Below are positions 38,248 to 47,012 of a stretch of 64,000 nt of DNA, in pieces. The notes under the pieces were generated by a model. The model had not been told where the DNA came from and ran no database searches. It saw only the letters and a program-made list of their open reading frames with translations. Each line of letters begins with the position of its first letter. The first letter of the stretch is position 1. The stretch comes from Alphaproteobacteria bacterium (GTDB lineage Bacteria; Pseudomonadota; Alphaproteobacteria; RF32; CAG-239), in the NCBI GenBank assembly GCA_015062535.1, contig SUUK01000003.1, forward strand, positions 124,001-188,000, given 5' to 3'. Position numbers and translations under genes: made by a program.

Positions 38248-40374
38248 TTAAGCTCTTGATACAAAACTAATTACTTTTGATGCCTTTAGTCCTGAAATAA
38301 TATCGCTCAAATGGTCAATATTTTTAACGTCTAAATCAACCAGTATTTCAAAATAACTAATTGTTCTATATACAATATTCAAGTTAGTAATATTAGCATT
38401 ATGCCTAGCAATAAGGTTAGATAGCTCTCCTAACGCTCCTGGTTCGTTACTAATCATAACTTTTATACGAGCTGTATGGTTATCAGTTTCAGCATCCTCA
38501 CCCCAAGAAATATCTAACCAGCGCTCTGGCTCGTCTGCATATTTTTCTAGTCCTTTACATGATAGTGAGTGTATTGCAACGCCTTTTCCGGTTGTTACAA
38601 TTCCTACAATTCTATCACCAGGAACAGGGTGACAGCAACCTGCAAAGTGTACAGCCATACCAGTTATTAAACCTTCTATCTTTAAGGCTGTATTTTTCTT
38701 TTTACGAGGTTTTGATAGTTTTATTGAATTAACAACTTGAGTTATTTTAGATTGTTTATATGCAGGATATACTGTGCGTAATACATCCCATCCTGTAACA
38801 AGTCCCTCCCCTACTTTTGCATATAAATCATCTAGGCTTTCACAATCAAATTGTGTTAATGTTCCATATATTGCTTTTTCATTAAACTCTAAGCTTTCTT
38901 GCTTGAATAACTTTTCAAGAATATCTTTACCTAGAGATAAAAATTGTTCGCGTTTACATGCGCGAACATATCTTCTAATTGCAGCCTTTGCCTTGCCTGT
39001 TACAACGAAACGTTCCCATTCTGTGGATGGGTGTTGCGCCTTGGAAGTTAAGACTTCAACTTGGTCACCATTTTGTAAAACACTTCTAAGTGGTTTAATT
39101 TCACCATTAATTTTTGCACCAACGCATTTATCACCAACACTTGAGTGGACTGCATAAGCAAAATCAACTGGAGTTGAACCATAAGGAAGTCCTATTAAAT
39201 CGCCTTTTGGAGTAAAACAGAAAACTTGGTCGTTATACATCTCAAGTTTGGTGTTTTCTAAAAATTCATCAGGATTTTGAGCTTGCTCTAAAATTTCTAA
39301 TAACTCTCTTATCCACCTAAAGCTACGACCTGCAACTTTTTGACCTTGTTTATAAGCCCAGTGGGCAGCCACACCCTTTTCGTTTATCTCATGCATTTCA
39401 TGAGTTCTTATTTGTATTTCAATACGAGTATTTTCTGGACCGATAATACCAGTATGTATTGATTGATATCCATTTGGTTTTGGTGTTGATATATAATCCT
39501 TAAATCTTCTTGGCACCATGTGATATTTGCTGTGTATTATACCAAGCGCTTGATAGCATGCTCCAATATCATCTACACAAATACGAAAAGCCATGATATC
39601 TGACAATTGCTCAAATGAAGCATTTTTAAGTTGCATTTTTCGCCATATAGAATACGGAGCTTTTTCTCGTCCTGTTATAACAGCTTTAACTGAATTTTCT
39701 TCCATATCCTTTTGTAATTGTTTGATAATCTTTGGAACAAGATTACTTCCTTGCTCTCTTAAAAAGTTTAATCTTGCAACAATAGAATCGTGAGCCTCTT
39801 TATGAAGTTCTCTAAATGCAATATCTTCTAATTCTGTTTTAATTTCTTGCATACCAATGCGCTCTGCAAGAGGAGCATAAATATCTAATGTTTCTTTTGC
39901 TATTCTTTTTCTTTTTTCTTCTGAGCAAAAATGAAGAGTTCTAATATTGTGAAGTCTATCTGCTAATTTTATTAAAAGAACTCTTATATCTTCTGACATT
40001 GCAAGAAGTAATTTTCTAAAGTTTTCTGCTTGTTTACTTGAGCCCGACTTTTGCTCAATAATTGCCAATTTAGTAACCCCGTCTACAATAGCTGCGACAG
40101 GGGCTCCAAATAGTTCTTTAATTTCTTCAACTGTTGTATCTGTGTCTTCAACGGTATCATGCAATAGACCTGCAATAATGGAATTACAATCTAAGCGAAA
40201 CTTTGTTAAAATACCTGCAACTTCAATAGGATGGGAGTAATACGGGTCACCAGATGTACGAAGTTGTGCGCCATGTTTTTTCATTGCAAAAACGTACGCT
40301 CTGTTTAATGCATCCTCGTTTGCATTGGGATCATAAGATTTCACTAAATCAACTAATTCATACTGTCTTAACAT
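38248..40374 (-). CDS. rsh: Bifunctional (p)ppGpp synthetase/hydrolase (RSH)
   Basis: The enzyme makes and degrades the stringent alarmone. The 708-residue protein has the HD hydrolase domain (YYSHPIEVAGIL, LLHDTVEDTD), the synthetase domain (IMAFRICVDD, PKPNGYQSIHTG), a TGS domain (EMYNDQVFCFTPKGDLIGLP), a CC/zinc-finger-like segment (HFAGCCHPVPGDRIVGI) and a C-terminal ACT domain. Both catalytic centres look intact, so it is bifunctional, as expected for a single alphaproteobacterial RSH (SpoT-like). rpoZ lies upstream but is separated by a terminator. Confidence 0.97.
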   Translation of the reverse strand: MLRQYELVDLVKSYDPNANEDALNRAYVFAMKKHGAQLRTSGDPYYSHPIEVAGILTKFRLDCNSIIAGLLHDTVEDTDTTVEEIKELFGAPVAAIVDGVTKLAIIEQKSGSSKQAENFRKLLLAMSEDIRVLLIKLADRLHNIRTLHFCSEEKRKRIAKETLDIYAPLAERIGMQEIKTELEDIAFRELHKEAHDSIVARLNFLREQGSNLVPKIIKQLQKDMEENSVKAVITGREKAPYSIWRKMQLKNASFEQLSDIMAFRICVDDIGACYQALGIIHSKYHMVPRRFKDYISTPKPNGYQSIHTGIIGPENTRIEIQIRTHEMHEINEKGVAAHWAYKQGQKVAGRSFRWIRELLEILEQAQNPDEFLENTKLEMYNDQVFCFTPKGDLIGLPYGSTPVDFAYAVHSSVGDKCVGAKINGEIKPLRSVLQNGDQVEVLTSKAQHPSTEWERFVVTGKAKAAIRRYVRACKREQFLSLGKDILEKLFKQESLEFNEKAIYGTLTQFDCESLDDLYAKVGEGLVTGWDVLRTVYPAYKQSKITQVVNSIKLSKPRKKKNTALKIEGLITGMAVHFAGCCHPVPGDRIVGIVTTGKGVAIHSLSCKGLEKYADEPERWLDISWGEDAETDNHTARIKVMISNEPGALGELSNLIARHNANITNLNIVYRTISYFEILVDLDVKNIDHLSDIISGLKASKVISFVSRA

Positions 40375-40415
40375 GTAACCTCTTTTCGCACTATCTTCTG
40401 ATTATAGTATGTAAA

Positions 40416-40451
40416 ATAAAAAAAAGCAAGATACTTTGTACCATATCTTGC
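40416..40451 (-). terminator. Terminator between rpoZ and rsh
   Basis: On the reverse strand GCAAGATA (40451-40444) pairs with TATCTTGC (40433-40426) around ten bases, then eight T's follow. It would separate rpoZ transcription from rsh or leave a reduced read-through. Confidence 0.9.
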
Positions 40452-40492
40452 TTGATAAATGATTAAAAAATTAATTTTAAAAGATATTTTTC

Positions 40493-40969
40493 TTACTCAA
40501 AATCATCCATATCGTCAGAAAAATCATCTTTTCCATCTAACAAATCGTCATCTAAATCTACATCATCAAAAGACAAACCATCTGCTTCAACATCAATAGT
40601 TTCGCCTTGACTATTTTCGATTTGCATACTTTCTGCTAGAGCTGCATCTAGAATTGTATCTCCATCAAATTGAGCATCTAATTCTGCTAATTCTTTTTCT
40701 GCAGCTAAGATTTCTAATTCTTCTTCCTCAGGCTCTTCTACTTCTACATATTTTTGCAAGCCCATAACTAAAGAACGTTGTAAATCTTCAATATTTGTTT
40801 TATTTTCTGCAATTTCTCTTAAGGCAACAACAGAGTTTTTATCATTATCACGATCTACATTAATTGGAGCACCCGATGCAATATCTTTTGCACGTTGAGA
40901 TGCAACCAACAAAAGTTCATAGCGGTTAGGTATTTTTTCAATGCAGTCTTCAACTGTTACACGAGCCAT
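40493..40969 (-). CDS. rpoZ: RNA polymerase omega subunit with acidic C-terminal extension
   Basis: Omega helps assemble RNA polymerase by holding the beta' subunit. Residues 1-62 have the family core (MARVTVEDCIEKIPNRYELLLVASQRAKDI, in parts, SVVALREIAENK). Residues about 85-158 are a long Asp/Glu-rich tail ending DDFSDDMDDFE, not part of the core fold. The usual length is 70-140 residues, so 158 is at the long end. Such tails are known in alphaproteobacterial omega proteins. It is upstream of rsh on the same strand. Confidence 0.95.
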   Translation of the reverse strand: MARVTVEDCIEKIPNRYELLLVASQRAKDIASGAPINVDRDNDKNSVVALREIAENKTNIEDLQRSLVMGLQKYVEVEEPEEEELEILAAEKELAELDAQFDGDTILDAALAESMQIENSQGETIDVEADGLSFDDVDLDDDLLDGKDDFSDDMDDFE

Positions 40970-41057
40970 TATTATCCACCTTTTTAAACAAAATTTACAC
41001 TTTGGAAAAGTTTATACACAAAACATATTGGAATTGCAACTATTTTTTTGATTTTTT

Positions 41058-42311
41058 TTAATAAATTATCGGTGCAGATAAAATAACCCCTTTATTTTTA
41101 ACAAATTTTTCATTGATAGTTTCTTTTAAGGGTTTTACAGCCTCTACATCTTCTTTAAATACTGAGTACATTTTTATAATTGTTGCTCCATTTGCATACA
41201 TTTCTTTCTTCCACTTTTCTGGCAAACGCTCGATATATTCATCATAGTAGCCTCGGCGATGAAATTTTACAGCATAAGCGACTTCTGGTGTAGAATATGC
41301 AACTCTAAACGCCTTTATTGTTTTATCTCCAACATACGCCCACTCTTCCGGGGTGTAACCATGCTTTGCAAGAAGTCCTCTAAATTCATTATATAATCCA
41401 GCAAAACGTATTTTTACAACTAGCCTTTGACAAGGGTTAACTACATCTTTTAGACCATTTTGATGTAGCGCTGTACCATTTTCTTGTTCCCAAATATCTA
41501 AAGCTTGTTCGCTTAAAATTATTTGAGAATAAACCCTGTAATTATCTTTGTTTCCCCACTCAACAAGCTCATCAATTGTCCCCATAAAAGCCTCAGCATC
41601 TTTTGTTGTTAATGGAGAAATAAGAGTTGGCGATATAGTTCTTAAATTACCCCCTGTTGCTACTTTTTTAGCCTTAGAAGCCTTTACTGGCTTTGGTTTA
41701 TTAACTGGCAACCCTATTTTTTCTTTCATAAAATCAGGCAATTCAATTTCTACCCTTGGCTTTTTTACAGGAATTTCTTCTGGCTCATCTAGTGCTACTT
41801 CTTCATTTTCTTCCCATAATTCAGGCATTAGGAGAAAATAAAGTGCAGGTGATAAATATTCAATATTTTCGATACCTTTCATTTTTTCTGCTACATTTTC
41901 AGGAAAGGTATCTTTAGTTTCTTTAATCCCTGGTAAGTTTAATATTTTTTCTGACATACCAGGAACTTGATGAAGCATTGGACCAATATATTGGTAAGTT
42001 TCTTTTGGCATCCAACTTAATACTTCTAATAAATCATCTTCATAACTATTTTTCAATCGTCCTTCACTTAAACCATAAAACTTAATTGTTTGACTAAATT
42101 CTTTGTTAAATTTTTTACCCATATCCATACGAGAGCGATATTTTTTATCGTATAACTTGTTTATTGACATAATTTTTCTAATATATTCCTGCAAATCTGG
42201 GAGTTGCATTCCCATATCTACCTTAAAATATTTATCAAAATCTGATGTTTTGGCACACACATTTAGTGAAAAAAACAAAGCACACACGAAAAAAAATATT
42301 TTTTTTAACAT
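41058..42311 (-). CDS. Secreted protein of unknown function, 417 residues
   Basis: I do not recognise this protein. AGGAGG lies 5-10 nt before the ATG at 42311, and the start gives a clean signal peptide (MLKKIFFFVCALFFSLNVCA); the frame is open another 15 codons upstream but without a signal at its start. The mature protein has a helical N-terminal part (residues 25-150), a Pro/Lys/Glu-rich linker (about 170-235, with the KPKPVKASKAKK run), and a C-terminal domain with FAGLYNEFRGLLAKHGYTPEEWAYVGDKTIKAFRVAY (in parts). It ends GVILSAPIIY. It shares the strand of rpoZ, 88 bp further upstream. Confidence 0.7.
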   Translation of the reverse strand: MLKKIFFFVCALFFSLNVCAKTSDFDKYFKVDMGMQLPDLQEYIRKIMSINKLYDKKYRSRMDMGKKFNKEFSQTIKFYGLSEGRLKNSYEDDLLEVLSWMPKETYQYIGPMLHQVPGMSEKILNLPGIKETKDTFPENVAEKMKGIENIEYLSPALYFLLMPELWEENEEVALDEPEEIPVKKPRVEIELPDFMKEKIGLPVNKPKPVKASKAKKVATGGNLRTISPTLISPLTTKDAEAFMGTIDELVEWGNKDNYRVYSQIILSEQALDIWEQENGTALHQNGLKDVVNPCQRLVVKIRFAGLYNEFRGLLAKHGYTPEEWAYVGDKTIKAFRVAYSTPEVAYAVKFHRRGYYDEYIERLPEKWKKEMYANGATIIKMYSVFKEDVEAVKPLKETINEKFVKNKGVILSAPIIY

Positions 42312-42376
42312 TTTACCTCCTCTTATCTTTCCTAATTTCTTTATTTTATTAAACAAAAATTAAAAAAACGTTATAC

Positions 42377-42405
42377 TTGCATTTTAAAACCAAATGCTTT
42401 ATGGT
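42377..42405 (+). promoter_or_regulatory. Predicted promoter of gcrA
   Basis: TTGCAT (42377-42382) and TATGGT (42400-42405) are 17 bp apart, with a start about 36 nt before the ATG. Its -10 box is identical to that of rpmJ. Confidence 0.45.
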
Positions 42406-42447
42406 TGCTAATGAAAATGAATTTCAACCTTTTATGGAGTATAAAAA

Positions 42448-42912
42448 ATGGTATGGACTGATGAAGCTGTTGAAGAACTAAAAAAAATGTGGGACAAGGG
42501 AATGACAACTGGTCAGATTGCCAAAGCTTTGAATGTAACAAAAAACTCTATCATTGGTAAGGTTCATCGCTTATGCTTAACAGCAAGACCTTCTCCAATT
42601 AAAAAATCTTCAAATAAAACTGAGAAAAAAGCAACTGCACCAAAGCAAGCTAAGGAAGTAAAAAAGGAAACAACTAAGAGCGTTTCTAAAAAAGAAACTT
42701 CTGTAGTTGCAGAAGCTGAGAAAAAAGTAGCTCCTGTTATTGAGGAAACAAATATCCCATTAGTTAAACTAGATAACCATACTTGCCGCTGGCCAATGGG
42801 TGATCCAAGAGATGAAGATTTTTGCTTTTGTGGAAAGCGCATTAAAACTGGTCAAACATATTGTGAAGAGCATGCTGCTGTTGCATATGTTAAAGCTGGA
42901 AAGAAAATATAA
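42448..42912 (+). CDS. gcrA: Cell-cycle regulator GcrA
   Basis: GcrA is an alphaproteobacterial transcription factor that binds sigma-70 and CcrM-methylated GANTC sites to control cell-cycle genes. The 154-residue protein has the DNA-binding start VWTDEAVEELKKMWDKGMTTGQIAKAL with a resolvase-like HTH (KNSIIGKVHRL), a Lys/Glu/Ala linker (about 50-105), and the C-terminal sigma-contact domain with the zinc-type set C-x-W-P (HTCRWPMGDPRDEDFCFCGK) and YCEEHA. The length is normal. It is the clearest lineage marker of the window. Confidence 0.96.
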   Translation: MVWTDEAVEELKKMWDKGMTTGQIAKALNVTKNSIIGKVHRLCLTARPSPIKKSSNKTEKKATAPKQAKEVKKETTKSVSKKETSVVAEAEKKVAPVIEETNIPLVKLDNHTCRWPMGDPRDEDFCFCGKRIKTGQTYCEEHAAVAYVKAGKKI

Positions 42913-42930
42913 ATAGAATCGATCTAAATT

Positions 42931-42957
42931 AAGGTGCGAATCTATTTCGCACCTTTT
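42931..42957 (+). terminator. Rho-independent terminator after gcrA
   Basis: AGGTGCGAA (42932-42940) pairs with TTTCGCACCTT around TCTA, followed by T's. The longest ORF of the next gene begins inside this hairpin, which argues for its internal ATG at 42973. Confidence 0.9.
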
Positions 42958-42972
42958 GTTTATGGCAAAAAA

Positions 42973-43671
42973 ATGTATAGCGAGAAATTTTTAAAGTTTA
43001 TTGAAATGTGGCAAAAAGAGTTTGCAATTGAGCGCTCTATTGATGAAAAGGTTTGCATTGATAAAGATGGCAACCCTATACCTTGGTATACATATCCTGC
43101 TATTGAATACTTATCACAATTTGATTACAGCCAAAAAGAAATTTTTGAATTTGGCTGTGGCTACTCTTCTATGTTTTGGGCAAATCGTGCAAAAAAAGTA
43201 ACTAGTATTGAAGATAACATTAATTGGTTTAGTAAATGGCAAAATGAATTTAAACACGAAAATTTAGATATGCGCTGGAGAGATGAAGGCGAAGGATATT
43301 TTAATGCTATTTTTGAAGACAACAAAAAATATGATGTGATTGTAGTTGATGGTAAAAGAAGAGCTGATTGCGCTAGAACAGCGCTCAAATGCCTTAACAA
43401 TGGCGGAATGATTATTTTAGATGATAGCGACAGAATAAATACAAGCAAAGAATATGTTAATGCCGTAAACGAACTAAAAAAAGGGGATTTAATACAAGTT
43501 GATTTTTATGGCTTTTGCCCAATGAATAATTACACAAAAACCACTTCTTTATTTTTATCTAGAGACTTTAACTTTAAATCTTTATACACCATACAACCCA
43601 TTAATGGGCTAGGAAATTTATGGAGTATGGGGCGAAAGCATCGAAAAGAGTTTTTTAAGGTAAATAAGTAA
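42973..43671 (+). CDS. Class I SAM-dependent methyltransferase
   Basis: The 232-residue protein has the AdoMet-binding motif EIFEFGCGYSSMFWANRAKKVTSIED (motif I in FEFGCGYSSMF), motif II (YDVIVVDGKRRADCA) and GGMIILDDSDRI later. The substrate is unknown. The frame is open from 42934, but that start lies within the gcrA terminator, so the ATG at 42973 is chosen; it has no strong SD. The N-terminal SEKFLKFIEMWQKEF is helical, and a YTYPAIEYLSQFDYS segment precedes motif I. It is closed by a terminator. Confidence 0.75.
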   Translation: MYSEKFLKFIEMWQKEFAIERSIDEKVCIDKDGNPIPWYTYPAIEYLSQFDYSQKEIFEFGCGYSSMFWANRAKKVTSIEDNINWFSKWQNEFKHENLDMRWRDEGEGYFNAIFEDNKKYDVIVVDGKRRADCARTALKCLNNGGMIILDDSDRINTSKEYVNAVNELKKGDLIQVDFYGFCPMNNYTKTTSLFLSRDFNFKSLYTIQPINGLGNLWSMGRKHRKEFFKVNK

Positions 43672-43673
43672 AC

Positions 43674-43712
43674 AAAAAAGTGTACCCCCATAAAGAGAAG
43701 TACACTTTTTTG
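43674..43712. terminator. Bidirectional terminator after the methyltransferase gene
   Basis: AAAAAAGTGTAC pairs with GTACACTTTTTT around about 14 bases. It serves both converging genes. Confidence 0.85.
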
Positions 43713-43743
43713 TTTGGTTAGCATCGAAAGCTTATTAAGCTTA

Positions 43744-44640
43744 TTAAGCATCTAGATACTTTGGAAGACACGCCTGCAGTGCGCTCCATCGCTCCGGTTT
43801 AAATCCTAAGAGGAACGTATCCTCATCAAGACTTACAACCTCTTCCACGATGTTGTAGCCTTCGGCTATAAGCTCTCGCTTTAGCTTCGAGATCTGATGC
43901 TTCATGGCTCTACTAAGAGAGGCATAAATCTCTCCTGTTTGGTTGAAGAATTCAACCTCGTCAAGAGGTCTAGATAAAAGCCACTCCTTGTGCTTTCTCT
44001 TGCACTCAAGCATTTCTGCATGGAGTTTATCCTCTATTTCCCTACAATACATACCCACCCTTTCGGCAAGAACAATATGCAAGTGAGGCTGAGGGGCGCC
44101 AATTTCTATACCACATACTCTTTCGAGGTTACGTGACAAGACTTCGGCATCTCCTTTGCTATTGAGGAGCTTCTCAATTCCAGACATCCCCATCTCTACT
44201 AATTGCCCCATCAAAAAGATGTTGCTTTTAGTAAAGATTCGAAGAGAGTTGTCCAACAATCTTCGAACGACACCAGAGGCTTTGTCATCCTTTGGCAGAT
44301 TGAACACTTTACTGTTCTTCAGCTCCTCAAAATAACTTTTGGGAACCTCTTCAGCAGTAACCTCAACCTCCGGAGCAGTTTCCTCTACGACAGGTGTGAC
44401 CTCCGGTACAACCTCATCAGTGACAATCACTGCCTCCGAGGTAACCTCATCATCAGTAGATGCAACATCTGTTGTAGTACCGGCGCTCTCTTTTAAAATC
44501 CCTATATACATTTCTGCATATGGGCTTATGAGCACCTTTTTAATCTGTTCAACACTCAGCTCATATTCCTTAAGGAATGAGGCTATTAACTTCGCGTCAC
44601 CATTGACAAGCAAAGATGATAAAAAATCCTTATTTTCCAC
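43744..44640 (-). CDS. Unrecognised protein with raised GC content
   Basis: I do not recognise this 298-residue protein. It has no signal or membrane segment. Residues 1-50 are helical, residues 50-100 are a Thr/Glu/Val/Pro linker (SEAVIVTDEVVPEVTPVV and on), and residues 110-298 form a helical domain ending KPERWSALQACLPKYLDA. Three sampled 60-base lines of the gene have 26, 25 and 33 G+C (47 per cent together), while lines from the genes on each side have 22 each (37 per cent). The start is a GTG without a good SD. A promoter about 140 nt upstream is predicted. The composition suggests horizontal transfer or selection; this is an inference. Confidence 0.7.
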   Translation of the reverse strand: MENKDFLSSLLVNGDAKLIASFLKEYELSVEQIKKVLISPYAEMYIGILKESAGTTTDVASTDDEVTSEAVIVTDEVVPEVTPVVEETAPEVEVTAEEVPKSYFEELKNSKVFNLPKDDKASGVVRRLLDNSLRIFTKSNIFLMGQLVEMGMSGIEKLLNSKGDAEVLSRNLERVCGIEIGAPQPHLHIVLAERVGMYCREIEDKLHAEMLECKRKHKEWLLSRPLDEVEFFNQTGEIYASLSRAMKHQISKLKRELIAEGYNIVEEVVSLDEDTFLLGFKPERWSALQACLPKYLDA

Positions 44641-44780
44641 TTTTTTCTGGGTTTTAAGGGGTTAATACTCATATACTTGCATATATATTTTCACCACAAA
44701 TTATCTACAATCTTTGCAAAGCCTTCGGAAACTAAACAAAACCACAGAATAATCATAATAAAAATATAAATACGTTTTGT

Positions 44781-44809
44781 AATATACTCTTATTTTCTTA
44801 TTTTGTCAA
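44781..44809 (-). promoter_or_regulatory. Predicted promoter upstream of the GC-raised gene
   Basis: On the reverse strand TTGACA (44809-44804) and TATATT (44786-44781) are 17 bp apart. Transcription would start near 44774 and leave a 5' leader of about 134 nt before the GTG, in which I see no clear hairpin. The 202-bp gap holds nothing else I can name. Confidence 0.6.
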
Positions 44810-44842
44810 TTAATGTTTTTCTGTCTAAGAAATATGTTTATT

Positions 44843-45844
44843 TTATCTATTTAAGTTTAACTTTAACGATATTTGTTTAGCAATTTCTTCATAGGCTTTT
44901 GTATGAGGACTATCTGGCTTAGAGATAACAATAGGAGTTCCATTATCAGAATTTAGACGAATATCGTAGTGAAGAGGTATTTCACCTAAAAAATCTACTC
45001 CATATTTAGAAGCTGTGTTTTTAGCCCCTTCATGACCAAAAATATCTGCCCGATGACCGCATTTTTCACAAATATAATAGCTCATATTTTCAACAACCCC
45101 CATAACTGGAACACCTATTTTATTGAAAAGATTTATACCTTTAACGGCATCTATTAGAGCTATATCTTGCGGAGTTGAAACAACAACAGCTCCTGAAAAA
45201 TCTATTTTTTGCGACATGGTTATCTGTATATCCCCTGTTCCTGGAGGCATATCTATTACCATTATATCAATATCCCCCCAATTAGTATCTGTTAGAAGTT
45301 GCTCTATTGCACCGCAAGCCTTTGCTCCTCTCCAAATAAGCGCTGTATCATCTTTTATCATACTACCAATAGACATTGATTTTATACCACATTCCATAAA
45401 AGGCTCAAAAGTTTTTCCATCTAATGATGTTGGCGGAACTTTCGCATATCCTAACATTGTTGGAATTGAGGGACCATAAATATCTGCATCAAAAAGAGCA
45501 ACTTTTAAGTTTAGATTTGCCAAAGCTAAAGCCAAGTTTACAGAAGTAGTTGATTTACCAACCCCTCCTTTTCCAGAAGAAACTGCTATAATATGCTTAA
45601 CACCTTTTATTTGCCATTTATCACTTTGTGTTGTTTCTTCTTTTTTCTCTAGCACAAACACGACAGATACTCTTAAGTCTGGAAATATTTTTTTTATTTC
45701 TTCTTTTAAGCTTTCCTTTTTTTCATTATTTTCACTAGATAAGATGGTTACTATCAATCTATTTTGCAATTGTTTTACAGACTTTACTTGCTCTAATGAA
45801 AAGTACTTTTCTATTATACTATTTATATCATTTACATTCGACAT
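44843..45844 (-). CDS. mrp: Mrp/ApbC family P-loop iron-sulfur carrier ATPase
   Basis: This protein delivers Fe-S clusters to apo-proteins (ApbC/NBP35 group). The 333-residue chain has an N-terminal DUF59-like region (residues 1-85), the deviant Walker A KGGVGKSTTS (about 100-110), DADIYGPSIP, VIDMPPGTGD and the late MSYYICEKCGHR, where the Cys pair binds the bridging cluster. The frame is open five codons further, but GGAGAGC before the ATG at 45844 fits better. It is separate from the hflK gene by a divergent promoter region. Confidence 0.93.
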   Translation of the reverse strand: MSNVNDINSIIEKYFSLEQVKSVKQLQNRLIVTILSSENNEKKESLKEEIKKIFPDLRVSVVFVLEKKEETTQSDKWQIKGVKHIIAVSSGKGGVGKSTTSVNLALALANLNLKVALFDADIYGPSIPTMLGYAKVPPTSLDGKTFEPFMECGIKSMSIGSMIKDDTALIWRGAKACGAIEQLLTDTNWGDIDIMVIDMPPGTGDIQITMSQKIDFSGAVVVSTPQDIALIDAVKGINLFNKIGVPVMGVVENMSYYICEKCGHRADIFGHEGAKNTASKYGVDFLGEIPLHYDIRLNSDNGTPIVISKPDSPHTKAYEEIAKQISLKLNLNR

Positions 45845-45967
45845 TATATAGCTCTCCAATGTGGATATTATTTATTCTATGTTGTTTTTATACAAGCTTT
45901 GTATTATTTTTCTACAATAAATTACAAAATTTTATATTTTTTATTTTAGCTTTTTATGAGGTTTTTG

Positions 45968-46996
45968 ATGACAAAGAAAACAGATAATTATAATATTAAT
46001 CCATGGGACACGACAGATGACGTTGTTTCAAAACCAAAAGTTATTGATTTTACTGCAAAAATTGCGAAGATGCAAAATTCAAAAGATAACTTCGATGGTT
46101 TTTATAAAATAGTTTTGGCGGTTATCGCTTTTTTATGGCTTGTTTCAGGTTTTTATCAAGTTCAACCAAGTGAAGAAGGGGTTGTGTTAAGACTTGGAAA
46201 ATATGTAAAAACAACTCAGGCTGGACTTCATTATCATATACCTTATCCTATCGAATCTGTTTATGTTGTTGATGTCAGCAAAGAAAGAAGCATAAATTTA
46301 GGTGTAAACGAATCTGAATATGGTTCAAGAAACTCTCTTAACGAGCTAACAGAAAGCCACATGCTAACTGGTGATGAAAATATTGTAGATATTAACTTAA
46401 CTGTTGTTTGGAACATCAAAGATGCAAAAGACTTTTTGTTTAAGACAAGAACACCTGAATCAACAGTAAAAGTTGCTGCTCAATCTGTTTTAAGAGAAAT
46501 AATTGGCCAGTCTAAAATGGAAGATATTATTACTGGCGACAGAGGTAAAATTGAAAATGATACCAAAGAAGAATTACAAGCTTTATTAGATGGCTTTCAA
46601 ACTGGTGTAAATATTGTTCGTGTAAAGCTACAAAAAGCAGACCCTCCAAAACAAGTTGTTGATGCTTTTAACGAAGTTCAAAGAGCAAAAACTGATGCTG
46701 AAAGATTTAAGAATGAAGCAGAAGCTTATGCTAATGAAGTTTTACCAAAAGCTGAAGGTGAAGCAATTAAAAGAAGACAAGAAGCAGAAGCTTACAAGCA
46801 AGCTGTTATAAGCAAAGCAGAGGGTGAAGCAAAACGCTTTTCATCTGTTTATGATGCTTACAAAACAGGCAAACTTGTTACCTCAAAACGCTTATATATT
46901 GAAACAATGGAAGATGTTTTGAAGAAAACAAAAAAAGTCATTATGGAACCAGGGCAAAAAGCTAATAACATGATGCCTATATTACCTTTGAAATAA
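45968..46996 (+). CDS. hflK: HflK, SPFH protein of the FtsH-modulating complex
   Basis: HflK and HflC form a periplasmic cage around FtsH protease. The 342-residue protein has a transmembrane helix (about 45-65), the SPFH domain (QVQPSEEGVVLRLGKYVKT, in parts, GLHYHIPYPIESVYVV) and a helical C-terminal part with the repeated segments EAIKRRQEAEAYKQAVISKAEGEAKRF (in parts). GAGG about 8 nt upstream favours the ATG at 45968 instead of 45956. It is 16 bp ahead of hflC. Confidence 0.95.
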   Translation: MTKKTDNYNINPWDTTDDVVSKPKVIDFTAKIAKMQNSKDNFDGFYKIVLAVIAFLWLVSGFYQVQPSEEGVVLRLGKYVKTTQAGLHYHIPYPIESVYVVDVSKERSINLGVNESEYGSRNSLNELTESHMLTGDENIVDINLTVVWNIKDAKDFLFKTRTPESTVKVAAQSVLREIIGQSKMEDIITGDRGKIENDTKEELQALLDGFQTGVNIVRVKLQKADPPKQVVDAFNEVQRAKTDAERFKNEAEAYANEVLPKAEGEAIKRRQEAEAYKQAVISKAEGEAKRFSSVYDAYKTGKLVTSKRLYIETMEDVLKKTKKVIMEPGQKANNMMPILPLK

Positions 46997-47012
46997 GATA
47001 CGGAGTAAAAAC

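Noticed and set aside
42934..42972. Longer N-terminus of the methyltransferase after gcrA
   Set aside because: It would start inside the gcrA terminator hairpin.
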